Counted from the stretch's first letter, positions 18,499-27,742 are shown. The stretch is DNA of 64,000 nt from Polynucleobacter necessarius (GCF_900096765.1 NZ_LT615228.1:130669-194668); one strand, 5' to 3'. Numbers and translations are program-made. Notes: generated from the letters alone by a model not told the origin.

Positions 18499-19450
18499 TT
18501 AGTCTAAATCGATGTCGGTTTCTGGTTTAAGGGCTGCCTTGACCTTGGCTTCATCTAATTTGGGCGAGCATAGCTCAATGAATTCATAGGCAAAACCACG
18601 TAAAAAGTAGCCTTTTCGTAATGCAATGCGGGTCGTGTTGTTCTCAAAAAGATTGCCAACATCGAGCAGACTCAGTTTGGTATCACGGTCTGATTGGTAG
18701 GCCATCGAAGCGATGATGCCGATTCCTAATCCAAGTTCAACATATGTTTTGATCACGTCAGCATCCAGAGCTGACATGACGATATCTGGCGTAATGCCTG
18801 CTTTAGCAAAAGTTTCGTCAACCGATTTTCTTCCAGTAAATCCTTCGTGGTAAGTGACGATTGGATATTCAGCAATATCTTCGAGCGTCAGATTTTTCTT
18901 GTTCTCGAGGGCATGACCTTTTGGAACTACTACGGTGTGATGCCAAGAGTAATAGGGGAAGGTGACCAATTCAGGAATTCCTTCCAATGCCTCAGTAGCG
19001 ATACCAATATCTGCACGACCCTCAAGCAATAGCTCTACGATTTCTTGAGGACTACCTTGATGAAGGGCCAGATGTACATTCGGAAACTTTTTCTTAAATT
19101 GACTCACCACATTAGGTAGTACATAACGCGCTTGCGTATGAGTAGTGGCAATAGTGAGTTGACCTTTATCTGCTTGGCTAAATTGAGCACCGAGTTGCTT
19201 AATATTTTTGGTGTCAAGCAAGATGCGCTCAACAATCGTGAGGAGCTCTTTTCCAGGCTCGGTAAGGCCGAGAAGGCGTTTTCCTTTACGAACAAAGACG
19301 AACAAAGAGCTCGACCCCGAGTTCATCTTCCAAATCTAGGATGTGTTTACTAACCCCAGACTGGGAAGTGGCTAGAGCATTACCCACTTCAGTCAAATTG
19401 AAGTTGCGGCGAACGGTCTCACGAATAATACGAAGTTGTTGAAAATTCAT
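18499..19450 (-). pseudogene. cysB: cysB, LysR-type regulator of sulfur assimilation, frameshifted by a 10-bp tandem duplication
   Basis: Translation from 19450 gives a normal CysB start (MNFQQLRIIRETVRRNFNL), with the helix-turn-helix ALATSQSGVSKHI and then GVELFVR. It is then thrown out of frame and stops after three more codons. The cause is visible: ACGAACAAAG stands twice in tandem (19289-19298 and 19299-19308). Removing one copy restores ELFVRKGKRLLGLTEPG and a 313-residue protein, the normal CysB length. The rest of the effector domain (TIATTHTQARYVLP onward) is undamaged, suggesting a recent event. A product beginning inside the gene would lack the DNA-binding helix. Confidence 0.94.
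19289..19308. repeat. 10-bp tandem duplication inside cysB
   Basis: Two adjacent identical copies of ACGAACAAAG. The second copy is the inserted material that shifts the cysB frame by one base. A replication-slippage event is the simplest origin. Confidence 0.95.
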
Positions 19451-19465
19451 AGTGACTCTATTGCC

Positions 19466-20557
19466 TTAATTCTTTGTAGGTTTTTCGAACACGCGCAGTT
19501 GGGAGGGAATGATTCTAACTTGCTGCCCTTCGGTGAGTCCGAGTTTAGCCACTTCTAATTTGGGCAGCTCTACTCCATAAAACTGCTGAGCGTATTCACC
19601 GCTATCAGTAGATAGTGCAGAGAGCTCAATTCGTGAGTTCAAGCCAAATGAAAGAATGCGATCAATTTTGGCTGGCACGCCATCTGATCTGCCATTATCA
19701 ACAACGATATCAAGTTCATGAGGCCGCGCAAAAGCCAATACTGGCGCTCCCTGTGAAATACTGTTGGCATGATTGTGCTCAAGTTTGTCATTACCCACCT
19801 GTATACCTTCACCTTCAACACGTCCATGAAATAAGTTCACATTGCCCAAGAAGCCATAGACAAATGGCGTTGCCGGTCTTTCATAGACCTCATCAGGGCT
19901 GCCAATTTGTTCGACATTGCCTTGATTCATGAGAACTACTCGATCCGCCACTTCCAACGCTTCTTCTTGATCGTGGGTGACGAAAATAGAGGTGATATGC
20001 AGCTCATCATGCAGTTGGCGCAACCAGCGACGTAATTCTTTGCGAACTTTTGCATCTAATGCGCCAAAAGGCTCATCCAATAAAAGGACCTTAGGTTGTA
20101 CAGCGAGCGCTCTTGCTAGAGCAATACGCTGGCGTTGTCCACCAGAGAGTTGTGCGGGGAAGCGATCATGCAGCCAATCGAGCTGAACCAATTTCAGTAA
20201 CTCATGTACTTTGTCAGCGATTTCTTCTTTACTTGGACGCTCTTTACGACTTTTTACTTGCAACCCGAATGCAACATTATCAAAAACAGTCATGTGCTTG
20301 AATAGCGCGTAATGCTGGAAAACAAAGCCTACTTGACGATCGCGAACTGGGGTTGCTGATGTATCAATTCCATCCAAAATAATATTGCCGCTATCTGGTG
20401 TTTCCAGGCCGGCAATAATACGTAATAGGGTTGTCTTACCACAACCAGATGGGCCTAAAAGGGCAACCAATTCACCAGAAGGGAAATCCAAAGAAACATT
20501 GTTGAGCGCAACAAAGTTTCCAAATATTTTGTTGATATTTCTGACTTCAATACTCAT
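19466..20557 (-). CDS. cysA: Sulfate/thiosulfate ABC transporter, ATP-binding subunit
   Basis: The ATPase of the sulfate importer, acting at the inner face of the membrane with CysT and CysW. Walker [10 protein letters not shown] (residues 33-41), signature [15 protein letters not shown], and Walker B with DEPFGALD are all present. The C-terminal TOBE-like extension is complete in the 363 residues. The start overlaps the end of cysW by 4 bases. The frame is intact, although the binding protein sbp upstream is deleted internally, so the ATPase may have no functional importer to energise. Confidence 0.96.
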   Translation of the reverse strand: MSIEVRNINKIFGNFVALNNVSLDFPSGELVALLGPSGCGKTTLLRIIAGLETPDSGNIILDGIDTSATPVRDRQVGFVFQHYALFKHMTVFDNVAFGLQVKSRKERPSKEEIADKVHELLKLVQLDWLHDRFPAQLSGGQRQRIALARALAVQPKVLLLDEPFGALDAKVRKELRRWLRQLHDELHITSIFVTHDQEEALEVADRVVLMNQGNVEQIGSPDEVYERPATPFVYGFLGNVNLFHGRVEGEGIQVGNDKLEHNHANSISQGAPVLAFARPHELDIVVDNGRSDGVPAKIDRILSFGLNSRIELSALSTDSGEYAQQFYGVELPKLEVAKLGLTEGQQVRIIPSQLRVFEKPTKN

Positions 20558-21426
20558 AACGGTCCTTCGATTGCGGGCGGGGCATTTGTTTCGGATTTAA
20601 GGCGCCATTCAACATAAGTTTTGGCGGCTAAAGTAAGTAGGGCTAATAGTGCGAGTAAAGAGGCCACTGCAAATGCAGCGACATAGTTGTATTCGTTGTA
20701 GAGAATTTCTACTTGTAATGGAATAGTGTTGGTATAGCCGCGGATATGTCCGGATACCACCGATACCGCTCCAAATTCACCCATGGCGCGAGCATTACAA
20801 AGAATGACGCCATATAAGAGGCCCCATTTAATGTTGGGAAGGGTTACATACCAAAAAGTTTGCCAACCATTTGCACCCAATACCGTTGCTGCCTCTTCTT
20901 CTTCCCGACCTTGAGCTTCCATCAACGGAATCAGTTCACGTGCTACAAATGGAAAGGTTACAAAGATCGTTGCGAGGATAATTCCGGGAACCGCAAAGAT
21001 AATCTTGATGTCATGCTCTGATAGCCAGCCACCAAACCAGCCTTGCGCTCCAAAGACGAGCACAAAGATTAGGCCTGCAATCACGGGTGACACTGAGAAT
21101 GGAATATCAATCAGGGTAATGAGGAGATGTTTTCCTCTGAAATCAAATTTAGCGATTGCCCATGAAGCTGCTACCCCAAATACAAGATTTAAAGGAACCG
21201 CAATTCCTGCCGCTAGCAAAGTCAATTTAATGGCAGACCAGGTATCTGCCTCAGTCAGTGCGTTGAAGTAATAGACCCATCCTTTATGTAAGGCCTCTGC
21301 GAATACTGAGAATAGCGGCAGCAATAAGAAGATGCCAAAAAAACTCAAGGACAGAAATAAAACAAGCGATTTAACGATTGCGGAATCACGGGTAGCGCTA
21401 CTGCGCTCAAAGCGGGTTATGCTCAT
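20554..21426 (-). CDS. cysW: Sulfate ABC transporter permease CysW
   Basis: One of two membrane subunits of the sulfate importer; 290 residues from the ATG at 21426, which overlaps the cysT stop in a TAATG arrangement. A longer in-frame start at 21459 adds residues ([11 protein letters not shown]) that do not fit the family. About six membrane segments are visible. The EAA loop that contacts CysA reads [21 protein letters not shown], with the conserved Gly. Confidence 0.95.
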   Translation of the reverse strand: MSITRFERSSATRDSAIVKSLVLFLSLSFFGIFLLLPLFSVFAEALHKGWVYYFNALTEADTWSAIKLTLLAAGIAVPLNLVFGVAASWAIAKFDFRGKHLLITLIDIPFSVSPVIAGLIFVLVFGAQGWFGGWLSEHDIKIIFAVPGIILATIFVTFPFVARELIPLMEAQGREEEEAATVLGANGWQTFWYVTLPNIKWGLLYGVILCNARAMGEFGAVSVVSGHIRGYTNTIPLQVEILYNEYNYVAAFAVASLLALLALLTLAAKTYVEWRLKSETNAPPAIEGPL

Positions 21427-22262
21427 TAGCGAGTCCTCCCGGTTCTTTTTGCAGTCCAAGCCTGCAAACCATTGATTGCCAGAAGCAAAATCATAGAAAT
21501 CGCAAGCATTACCGAAGCAATCGCTGTGGCACCAGCATAGTCATACTGTTCTAGTTTGGTAATGATCATCAGCGGCGTGATTTCAGAAACCATGGGAATG
21601 TTTCCGGCAATAAAAATTACCGAGCCATATTCTCCGACTGCACGGGCAAACGCCAGGGCAAATCCAGTTAATAGTGCAGGAGTCAGAATCGGTAAAACGA
21701 CTCTCGTAAAGGTTTGCCAGCGACTGGCCCCTAGGCTTGCTGAGGCCTCTTCCAGCTCAATCTCAATTTCTTCAAGAATTGGCTGAGCTGTTCTCACTAC
21801 AAATGGAACCCCAATAAATATCAATGCGACCAATACACCCCATGGAGTAAAGGCTATCTTGATGCCAAGCGGTTCGATGTACTGCCCGATCCAACCATTT
21901 TTTGAATAAAGGGCTGCTAGCGCAATACCAGTTACAGCGGTGGGCAGTGCAAAAGGGAGATCCACGAGGGCATCCACTAAATTTTTGCCAATAAAGGTAT
22001 AGCGAACTAAGGACCAGGCAAGCAACAGCCCAAAAATAGAATTAATAAATCCAGCCAGTAAAGCCATACCAAAGCTCAGGCGATAAGAGGCCGTCACTCT
22101 AGGGGCGGTCACTTCGTTAATAAATTCGCTAAAAGTAAGGCTCGTTGTCTTAAAAATCACTGCAGACAGTGGAATTAAGACAATGATGGATAGATAGGTG
22201 ATGGTGTAGCCAAGCGATAAGCCAAAACCGGGGAAGATGCTATTTTTCTTTACTGAAGACAT
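21426..22262 (-). CDS. cysT: Sulfate ABC transporter permease CysT (CysU)
   Basis: The second permease subunit, 278 residues with about six membrane helices. The EAA loop is [19 protein letters not shown], and [14 protein letters not shown] is a typical conserved membrane segment. It is the first gene after the terminator at 22355-22386, so a promoter lies between. The perfect palindrome at 22316-22338 is the obvious control element there. The frame is intact. Confidence 0.95.
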   Translation of the reverse strand: MSSVKKNSIFPGFGLSLGYTITYLSIIVLIPLSAVIFKTTSLTFSEFINEVTAPRVTASYRLSFGMALLAGFINSIFGLLLAWSLVRYTFIGKNLVDALVDLPFALPTAVTGIALAALYSKNGWIGQYIEPLGIKIAFTPWGVLVALIFIGVPFVVRTAQPILEEIEIELEEASASLGASRWQTFTRVVLPILTPALLTGFALAFARAVGEYGSVIFIAGNIPMVSEITPLMIITKLEQYDYAGATAIASVMLAISMILLLAINGLQAWTAKRTGRTR

Positions 22263-22315
22263 CCCGAGAGTCTAGGGTTTAGACCTATAAAAGGGAAACA
22301 AGAAAAGATCATTAA

Positions 22316-22338
22316 CTTATATGCAAATTGCATATAAG
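22316..22338. promoter_or_regulatory. 23-bp perfect palindrome upstream of cysT
   Basis: The arms CTTATATGCAA and TTGCATATAAG flank a single central A without mismatch. It lies 54 bases before the cysT ATG and immediately upstream of the terminator that ends sbp. A dyad with T-rich and A-rich ends is typical of LysR-type sites, so CysB is the first candidate; this is inference. Confidence 0.5.
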
Positions 22339-22354
22339 AGCTCACATCCATAAA

Positions 22355-22386
22355 AAACAGCCCAGAGGGTAATGTCTGGGCTGTTT
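22355..22386 (-). terminator. Rho-independent terminator after sbp
   Basis: A perfect 12-bp stem (AAACAGCCCAGA / TCTGGGCTGTTT) with an 8-base loop continues on the minus strand into TTTTTT. It separates sbp from the cysT-cysW-cysA operon. Confidence 0.88.
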
Positions 22387-22416
22387 AGGTTTAATTCATC
22401 ACACTACTTTTGAAGC

Positions 22417-22950
22417 TTATTTGACAATTATTTCGTCAAAAACACCGCCATCGTTAAAGTGGGTTTTTTGGGCTTTCTGCCAGCCACCAGAAGTTTTAGG
22501 GTTTGGTGTGATGACTTCGATACCTGGTTTGGCGAGGTCATTCCAATCCTTAATGCCTTTTGGATTGCCTTTGCGAACCAAGAAGACGATTGTCGATGTG
22601 TATGGTGAAGAGTTATCTTTGAATTTCTTTTGCCAATCTTTAGCAACTAAGCCTTTTTCCGCCAAGATATCAATATCGTAAGCGAGGGCAAGTGTTACCA
22701 CGTCAGCATCTAAACCATCAAGTACGGCGCGGGCTTGTTTGCTTGAGCCCCCATGAGATTGTTTGATAGAAATATCTTGGCCAGATGTTTTTTTCCAATC
22801 GGCAGTAAACACCTTGTCGTAATCTTGATAAAGCTCACGAGTGGGATCGTAAGAGACGTTCAAGATCGTTTGCTGAGCATAGGCTGAAGAAATTAGTCCA
22901 ACCCCTAAAAACAGTATTGCTGCGAATTTTGATAAACTAATGCGTTTCAT
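22417..22950 (-). pseudogene. sbp: sbp, periplasmic sulfate-binding protein with a large internal deletion
   Basis: The protein begins with a signal peptide ([25 protein letters not shown]) and the normal first lobe through [11 protein letters not shown]. It then jumps directly to [21 protein letters not shown], which is the C-terminal end of the family. About 150 residues of the usual 330 are missing, including most of the second lobe. The join is in frame at about 22483, at a GGTGGC that could have been shared by both parent ends. The remaining 177-residue product cannot close around sulfate. I chose the ATG at 22950 because AAAGGAATTGG is an ideal ribosome site for it. Confidence 0.9.
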
Positions 22951-22993
22951 TCCAATTCCTTTCATTTGATGAAAAGAATTTAGAGAAAAACCC

Positions 22994-23636
22994 TTAGGCT
23001 GAGAAGCAAGAAAAAGTGGATTGGTTATCGTTAAATTGAATTAGAGAAGAATTGTCTTTTAAAACAATACGTTGGCTTTCTTCCTGAGACTCTAGAACAG
23101 AGTGTTTAAAGTGGTTAAATAGTTTAAGGCCATCGGGCCATGGACCAAAACCAGAGGCGGTATTGATATGGCCTGCGTCTTTGAGTGTAAAGGTGCAACT
23201 GCCCCAGCAGTTCCCCCAAAGTTGTGCTTTAGAAGCCTGCATCCAGGGATCGTTATCGCTTGCAATGAGAAGGCTGGGAACAGGAAGCCTATTCGCTGGA
23301 ATTTGAGCGCGAATACTTTCTGACGCGCCAATTCCATGCCAGCGTTTTACGCCAGATTGATCAAAACGCTCTGGATCTGCCGGTGCTACAAGCATGAGGC
23401 CAGCAACCTTTTCAGGATTTTCGATGGCAGCCAAAATACTAGCAAGGCAGCCACGCAGGGGAAACTAGATCAGTTAATGTACGGCCAATATTGGTAGCCC
23501 AGTTCGACAAAATGGGCTGCTCCCAATTCTGATAGATTCGTTTGGATCCAGGAATTTGAGCTTCTATCCAACTTTGCCAATGAGCATCCTCGCTACCGCG
23601 ATAACCAGGAATGATGAGGGTATGAGTATTTGTCAT
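22994..23636 (-). pseudogene. RBBP9/YdeN-type serine hydrolase, frameshifted
   Basis: The first 63 codons from 23636 give a normal start for this alpha/beta-hydrolase family (TLIIPGYRGSEDAHWQSW), ending at SPAWL. The frame then runs into TAG. The family sequence resumes in another frame at CLASILAAIENPEKVAGLMLVAPADP and continues to the end with the catalytic His in DAGHINTASGFGPWPDG. The missing piece is the nucleophile elbow (family consensus HSFG or similar). TGGCTG at the join (23448-23453) fits a deletion between two copies of that hexamer, inferred as 20 bases. Without the nucleophile neither fragment can be an esterase. Confidence 0.87.
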
Positions 23637-23789
23637 GGTGAATTTGGCATCACTGTAGAACTAAATACGCCAACAAGGAAACAAGAAAAAATGCTATCCA
23701 TATTCAGGAAAGCTTATCTGTAATTCTTAGTTCTCTTATTGCTAGTTAAGTCATAAATTTCATTTGTTTATTCAATATCCAAATGATTT

Positions 23790-24698
23790 ATGTCTAGTCA
23801 TCGTCCAGTATCTCATTCATTCCAACTCCCCCAGGTGGTTGCCCAACTGCGGTTATCTCGCGAGGAAACCCATAAGATTCGTCATCTTGGCAGAGTGCGG
23901 GAGCTTCCATCAAGAGAGGCCTTAGAGGAGGTACTGAAGGGTGTTTTTGCTGCTTTATTTCCCACTCATTATGGGAGATCCGATTTAACGGATGAGAGTA
24001 TCGATTACTTTGTAGGTAGTGTTTTGAGCGTAGCTTTGAACACCTTATCGGAGCAAATTCGACGCGGTTTGTATTTTTCTTCAAATAGCAATTTGGAGGA
24101 AGAGGCAACATTTGATGCGCTAGCAGAAAAGCTGACCACTCAATTTGCATCTGAACTTCCTGCAATACGGGCATTAATTGTGAGTGATATCCGTGCTGCC
24201 ATGAGTGGTGACCCGGCAGCAACCAGTGTTTCTGAAATTCTCTTGTGCTACCCCGGTGTTAGTGCAGCCATTCATTACCGCATTGCTCACGCCTTATATG
24301 AGTTAGGGACGCCTTTATTGGCGCGGTTTATCTCTGAGATTGCGCATTCAAAAACAGGCGTCGACATTCACCCGGGCGCCAAGATTGGGGAAGGTTTCTT
24401 TATCGATCACGGAACTGGCGTAGTCATTGGTCAAACAGCCATCTTGGGCAAGAACGTCAGGCTTTATCAAGCAGTGACTTTGGGGGCGAAGCGCTTTCCT
24501 GAAGACGATGAAGGCAATCTTATTAAGGGCGCAGATCGACACCCCATTTTGGAAGACGATGTGGTGATTTATGCGGGTGCAACGGTGCTTGGTCGCATCA
24601 CGATTGGCGCTAGATCAACGATTGGCGGGAATGTCTGGCTAACCAGGAGTGTTCCGCCTGATAGCAATATTTCACAAGCGCAAACACTGGGTCACTAG
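23790..24698 (+). CDS. cysE: Serine O-acetyltransferase, first gene of the encapsulin operon
   Basis: This enzyme makes O-acetylserine, the acceptor for cysteine synthesis. The 302-residue protein has a long helical N-terminal domain and a left-handed hexapeptide beta-helix. Visible active-site parts are DIHPGAKIGEGFFIDHGTGVVIG and the VTLGAKRFPEDDEGN loop, with IGGNVWLTRSVPP near the end. This long form is the one found with family 2A encapsulins. It starts 50 bases upstream of the encapsulin gene on the same strand. The frame is intact, but the neighbouring cysK is broken, so the fate of O-acetylserine is open. Confidence 0.93.
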   Translation: MSSHRPVSHSFQLPQVVAQLRLSREETHKIRHLGRVRELPSREALEEVLKGVFAALFPTHYGRSDLTDESIDYFVGSVLSVALNTLSEQIRRGLYFSSNSNLEEEATFDALAEKLTTQFASELPAIRALIVSDIRAAMSGDPAATSVSEILLCYPGVSAAIHYRIAHALYELGTPLLARFISEIAHSKTGVDIHPGAKIGEGFFIDHGTGVVIGQTAILGKNVRLYQAVTLGAKRFPEDDEGNLIKGADRHPILEDDVVIYAGATVLGRITIGARSTIGGNVWLTRSVPPDSNISQAQTLGH

Positions 24699-24748
24699 AC
24701 CTCATCAATTTATTTCAATGTTTTTAATCAACCACTAAAGGAGTAGTT

Positions 24749-25669
24749 ATGGCAGAAGTTATTCAAAGTCCAACCGCATTAGGCGATTTAGCAGCACGGC
24801 AATTAGCCAATGCAACCAAGACGGTACCCCAGTTATCCACTATTTCTCCTCGTTGGTTAACTCAGCTTTTAGGTTGGGTTCCGGTTGAGGCTGGCATCTA
24901 TCGCCTCAATAAAGTGATTAATCCATCCGAAGTATTAACGGACTGTTCTAGTCGCGATAACGAGCGCGTATTGCCGCAAACTTTTGTGGATTATGATGCA
25001 AACCCACGCGAGTATTTCCTGAGCGCTGTTAATACTGTGTTGGATGTACATACTCGTATTTCTGATTTGTATAGCAGTCCATACAACCAAATCAGCGAGC
25101 AGTTACGCTTGACGATTGAGACCGTTAAAGAGCGCCAAGAGGGTGAGCTCATTAACAATGCTGAGTATGGCTTGCTAGCTAGCGTAGCGCCTGATCAGCG
25201 TATCAAAACCCGAACTGGTGCACCAACACCAGATGACTTGGATGAGTTGCTTACCAAGGTTTGGAAAGAGCCTGGATTCTTCTTGGCTCACCCAAAAACG
25301 ATTGCAGCATTTGGTCGTGAGTGCACCCGCCGTGGTGTTCCCCCTCCAACAGTAGGCTTGTTTGGCAGTCAATTCTTGACATGGCGTGGTGTTCCATTGA
25401 TTCCTTCGGACAAGGTCAAAATTCAAGATGGTAAATCTTCTATTTTGTTAATCCGTACTGGAGAGAAGAAGCAGGGTGTAGTGGGCCTATATCAACCAAA
25501 TTTGCCGGGTGAGCAAAGCCCAGGCCTATCTGTGCGCTTTATGGGTATTAACAATAAGGCAATTGCCTCTTATTTGGTTTCCTTGTATTGCTCTTTGGCA
25601 GTCTTGACTGATGATGCTCTCGCAGTTCTTGATGGTGTTGAGGTTGGTAAATATCATGAGTACAAGTAA
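24749..25669 (+). CDS. Family 2A encapsulin shell protein (SrpI-like nanocompartment)
   Basis: An HK97-fold shell protein that self-assembles into a protein nanocompartment for sulfur metabolism. The 306 residues match the SrpI type: LAARQLANATKTVPQLSTI at the N-terminus, then LGWVPVEAGIYRLNKV, YLSPYNQ-like DLYSSPYNQISEQLRLTIE, the TRTGAPTPDDLDELLTKVW segment, and the C-terminal MGINNKAIASYLVSLYCSLA. No internal cyclic-nucleotide domain is present, which distinguishes family 2A from 2B. A strong AAGGAG site precedes the ATG. Its 3' end overlaps the cargo desulfurase start by 14 bases. Old annotations may read 'srpI' or 'major membrane protein I'. The frame is intact. Confidence 0.93.
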   Translation: MAEVIQSPTALGDLAARQLANATKTVPQLSTISPRWLTQLLGWVPVEAGIYRLNKVINPSEVLTDCSSRDNERVLPQTFVDYDANPREYFLSAVNTVLDVHTRISDLYSSPYNQISEQLRLTIETVKERQEGELINNAEYGLLASVAPDQRIKTRTGAPTPDDLDELLTKVWKEPGFFLAHPKTIAAFGRECTRRGVPPPTVGLFGSQFLTWRGVPLIPSDKVKIQDGKSSILLIRTGEKKQGVVGLYQPNLPGEQSPGLSVRFMGINNKAIASYLVSLYCSLAVLTDDALAVLDGVEVGKYHEYK

Positions 25670-27422
25670 CCCAGTTCATCCAGGCTTGCTAGACCCCAAG
25701 GTATTGGCTGACTTGGCTAATCAAAATTTCTCCGATTACCAGCCACAGTCAAATAGCTTTGGGGATCCGCGCGGAAATCTCCCGAGTGGCGTAACTAGTC
25801 ACTCTTTTCAACCCAATGCATCTTCGGATCTGGCGGCGATTGCCCAGCAAGTGCTCGCCTCTTTGCAGCATAAGCCTGGAGGCGAGTTACCTGATCACAA
25901 TCCCAGTTCATTGAGTTTGGGTGATCCACGCGGTAATTTGCCCACTGGGGTAGCAAGTCATTCTTTTCGCCCTCCAAGCTCATTAGATGTGTTGGCTGTT
26001 CCGCAGCAAGCTTTAGGTGGTCCAGCGCAGCAAGCTGGTCATGATGAGCTAACAAAAAAACCGAGCTCACTCTCTTTGGGTAGAAGTTTTGGCGCTGAGC
26101 AATTTATTCCTAACTCGCTATTGGGCGACTTGGTCAATCCCAGCAATGAATTATTTGTGAACCAGATAATTCTGGACGATATTTCAGTGCCCAAGTCTCA
26201 AAATACGGCACTTGATCCATTACTAGTTCGTAAGGATTTTCCAATCCTATCTGAACGCGTAAATGGACGTCAGCTGGTTTGGTTTGACAATGCTGCGACC
26301 ACTCAAAAGCCGCAATCAGTTATTGATCGTATTAGCTATTTCTATGAGCATGAGAATTCTAATATTCATCGTGCCGCTCATGAATTAGCTGCTCGTGCTA
26401 CCGATGCCTATGAGGGTGCCCGTGAAAAGGTACGCGCATTCATTAATGCCAAATCAGTAAATGAGATTATTTTTGTTCGCGGCACTACTGAGGCAATTAA
26501 CTTAGTATCCCAGAGTTGGGGGCGACAAAACCTTAAAGAGGGCGATGAGATTATTCTGAGCAATCTTGAGCATCATGCCAATATCGTTCCTTGGCAATTA
26601 CTCGCCAAAGAAAAAGGTTTGCGTATTCGGGTGATTCCGGTAAATGACGATGGCGAACTGCTCTTGGATGAGTATCAAAAGCTATTCAATAGTCGTACTA
26701 AGCTCGTGAGCTTTACCCATGTTTCAAACGCATTGGGTACGATCACTCCAGCAAAGAAGATTATTGAAATTGCACACTCGGCAGGCGTCAAGGTATTGCT
26801 TGATGGTGCTCAATCTATTTCGCATATGAAAGTGGATCTACAAGACCTTAATCCAGATTGGTTTGTATTTTCTGGCCATAAGGTTTTTGGACCAACGGGT
26901 ATCGGTGCTCTCTACAGCAAGGAAGATTTGCTTAATGCAACTCAGCCTTGACAGGGTGGTGGAAATATGATTCAGGATGTGACGTTTGAGCATACCAAGT
27001 TTCATGATGCACCTAGTCGTTTTGAGGCGGGAACAGGCAATATTGCTGATGCAGTAGGCCTGGGAGCGGCAATCGATTACGTCAATTCTGTTGGCATTGA
27101 ATTGATTGATCAATATGAGCACCAACTCCTGCTATATGCAACTCGCTTATTAAAAGAGGTTCCAGGTATTCGGTTGATTGGTACGGCCAAAGATAAAGCT
27201 AGCGTTTTATCGTTTGTTATTCCAGGAATTAAGACTGAAGATATTGGAGCAGCTTTAAATAAAGAGGGAATTGCAGTGCGTTCTGGTCATCATTGCGCTC
27301 AACCTATTTTGCGTCGTATGGGTGTAGAGACAACCGTTCGGCCTTCATTGGCTTTTTACAATACCTGCCAGGAAGTAGATCATATGATTGCGGTGCTTCA
27401 TCGTATTCGCAGTCAGCACTAA
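25656..27422 (+). pseudogene. Encapsulated SufS-type cysteine desulfurase (encapsulin cargo), interrupted by TGA
   Basis: Read through one TGA, this is a 588-residue SufS-like desulfurase with an N-terminal extension of about 185 residues, the hallmark of family 2A encapsulin cargo. The extension is low in predicted structure, rich in Ser, Pro, Gln and Gly, and carries SFGDPRGNLPSGVTSHSF (35-52) and SLGDPRGNLPTGVASHSF (87-104), plus a degenerate third copy near 139. The catalytic domain has DNAATTQKPQ and the PLP lysine K409 in FSGHKVFGPTG. Codon 432 is TGA between LNATQP and QGGGNMIQDV, where the family has Trp. The catalytic Cys (about C547, SGHHCAQP) lies beyond the stop, so a terminated product is inactive but keeps the loading signals. 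TGA is an ordinary stop elsewhere in the window. Confidence 0.93.
25757..25967 (+). repeat. Repeated cargo-loading motif in the desulfurase N-terminal extension
   Basis: Two near-identical 18-residue units (residues 35-52 and 87-104) share F/LGDPRGNLP-S/T-G-V-x-S-H-S-F. The DNA of the units is also similar (GATCCGCGCGGAAATCT and GATCCACGCGGTAATTT), consistent with duplication. A third, degenerate unit (SLSLGRSFG) follows near residue 139. Short conserved motifs in this region direct cargo into family 2A shells. Confidence 0.75.
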
Positions 27423-27442
27423 ATCAATGTAGTTGTAGCAAT

Positions 27443-27473
27443 AAAAAAGGCCACGCAATGTGGCCTTTTTTTT
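27443..27473. terminator. Terminator of the cysE-encapsulin-desulfurase operon
   Basis: A perfect 12-bp stem (AAAAAAGGCCAC / GTGGCCTTTTTT) with a 5-base loop has an A-run on one side and a T-run on the other, so it can serve both the encapsulin operon and the small minus-strand gene behind it. Confidence 0.92.
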
Positions 27474-27492
27474 AATCAAATCATTGAAGTAT

Positions 27493-27657
27493 TTATGCGA
27501 AAGATTCTTCGAACTCTGCATATTTAATGGTACTCATCAAGAAGAGGATGCGACGTTGAAAGCTTTTGCGTTCCTCAACTTGCTCATGCGAAAGTTGATC
27601 ATGTTCTCGCAGTAACTTGGTGATTACTGGGTTATAGAGCTCTCGAACAGGTGACAT
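27493..27657 (-). CDS. Small uncharacterised protein (54 residues)
   Basis: The ATG at 27657 has a good TTAGGAACC ribosome site 5 bases upstream, and the frame runs to a TAA just before the shared terminator. The protein starts MSPVRELYNPVITKLLREHDQ and continues as one amphipathic, charged helix (SHEQVEERKSFQRRILFL), ending in an acidic EFEESFA tail. There are no cysteines, no signal peptide and no membrane segment. I do not recognise a family. It is convergent with the encapsulin operon and divergent from the next membrane protein gene. Confidence 0.6.
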   Translation of the reverse strand: MSPVRELYNPVITKLLREHDQLSHEQVEERKSFQRRILFLMSTIKYAEFEESFA

Positions 27658-27742
27658 GAAGGTTCCTAACAATCCTTTGTTTTTCTTGCTTCTCTAATTG
27701 GCCCAGGATTTTTAAGATAGAGCTACTTATTAGGGGGAATAT

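Noticed and set aside
26949..26951. TGA read as tryptophan or selenocysteine
   Set aside because: TGA is the normal stop of uvrB, iscA, lolD and other genes here, and no selenocysteine element is visible; a nonsense mutation is simpler.
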